The notes beneath the pieces were generated by a model. It saw nothing but the letters and a program-made list of their open reading frames with translations. It was not told the origin of the DNA and ran no database searches. DNA of 41,494 nt from Candidatus Nanopelagicales bacterium. GTDB taxonomy: Bacteria > Actinomycetota > Actinomycetes > S36-B12. The translations under genes and the position numbers were made by a program. Shown here one piece after another: positions 41,286 through 41,494 of the stretch. The stretch's first letter is position 1. Each line of letters starts with the position of its first letter. Where the stretch lies: assembly GCA_030726915.1 (NCBI GenBank), contig JANRCR010000016.1, positions 1 to 41,494 on the forward strand, written 5' to 3'.

Positions 41286-41405
41286 GCGGACTCCTGATGC
41301 GGGGGAGAGATGGGTCTAAGAGGTGGACCATGCTAGCGAGAGCCCGATTGGGCTGGCCGGGGCGTGGTCGTACGGGCAGGCAGGCACAATGGGGCGTCGT
41401 ACGCA

Positions 41406-41480
41406 GGGGCGGTAGCTCAGCTGGTTAGAGCAGCGGACTCATAATCCGTCAGGTCGTGGGTTCGAGCCCCACTCGCCCCA
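41406..41480 (+). tRNA. tRNA with anticodon CAT (elongator Met, or Ile2)
   Basis: A 75-base cloverleaf: acceptor GGGGCGG/TCGCCCC with a G-T pair, D-arm GCTC...GAGC, anticodon stem GCGGA/TCCGT with loop CTCATAA (anticodon CAT), T-arm GTGGG TTCGAGC CCCAC and discriminator A. Elongator methionine is more likely; a lysidine-modified Ile2 tRNA has the same anticodon and cannot be excluded without the full genome tRNA set. Not an initiator, since the three G-C pairs of its anticodon stem are absent. Confidence 0.9.
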
Positions 41481-41494
41481 CCGAGGTTTGTGTG

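Overview
The window is a dense stretch of a high-GC actinobacterial chromosome (about two thirds G+C by eye). Gene content and order support this: degV, comEA-comEC, holA, rpsT, lepA, hemW, hrcA-dnaJ-rsmE, phoH-ybeY-corC-(CDA-like)-era-recO-uppS, zur, glyS, dgt and dnaG form the chromosomal neighbourhood known from Mycobacterium and other Actinomycetes, and there is a c-di-AMP riboswitch in front of an NlpC/P60 cell-wall hydrolase. I cannot assign a genus. Nothing looks like a prophage, an insertion sequence, a CRISPR array or a recently acquired island.

Layout. 1-5.0 kb: a short tandem repeat, DegV, the DNA-uptake pair ComEA/ComEC and the DNA polymerase III delta subunit. 5.0-9.4 kb: ribosomal protein S20 diverging from LepA, then a lipoprotein and a DUF4870-like membrane protein on the minus strand, and HemW. 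9.4-19.8 kb: a TM2 protein, then a long co-directional run starting with a CIRCE operator: HrcA, DnaJ, RsmE, HIT, PhoH, YbeY, a CorC/CNNM protein, a cytidine-deaminase-like protein without zinc ligands, an EamA transporter, Era, RecO and UppS, many overlapping by 1-11 bases. 19.8-24.6 kb: a metal-homeostasis block, with a YraQ-type permease and a TIGR03943 partner facing a znuA-znuC-znuB-zur operon that starts at a promoter carrying a Zur box.

24.6-32.7 kb: a small membrane protein, a monooxygenase-fold protein coupled to a phosphoribosyltransferase-fold protein, GlyS, a methyltransferase, a metallophosphoesterase, an HU-type protein, a 63-residue Cys-rich protein under a G-tract palindrome, a RibBA whose GTP cyclohydrolase II half looks dead, and DusB. 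32.8-39.2 kb: PpdK, dGTPase, DnaG and a DnaG-linked unknown. 39.2-41.5 kb: tRNA-Asn, a strong shared terminator, the riboswitch-controlled NlpC/P60 protein, a secreted beta-barrel-like protein, and a tRNA with anticodon CAT.

The most general regulatory signal is a -10-like hexamer (mostly nAnnnT) placed 6-7 bases before the start codon in about 16 genes. This predicts widespread leaderless mRNAs and was used to choose several starts. The points most worth following up are the Cys-rich protein with its operator-like palindrome, the degenerate RibBA, and the zinc-less cytidine-deaminase-like protein.
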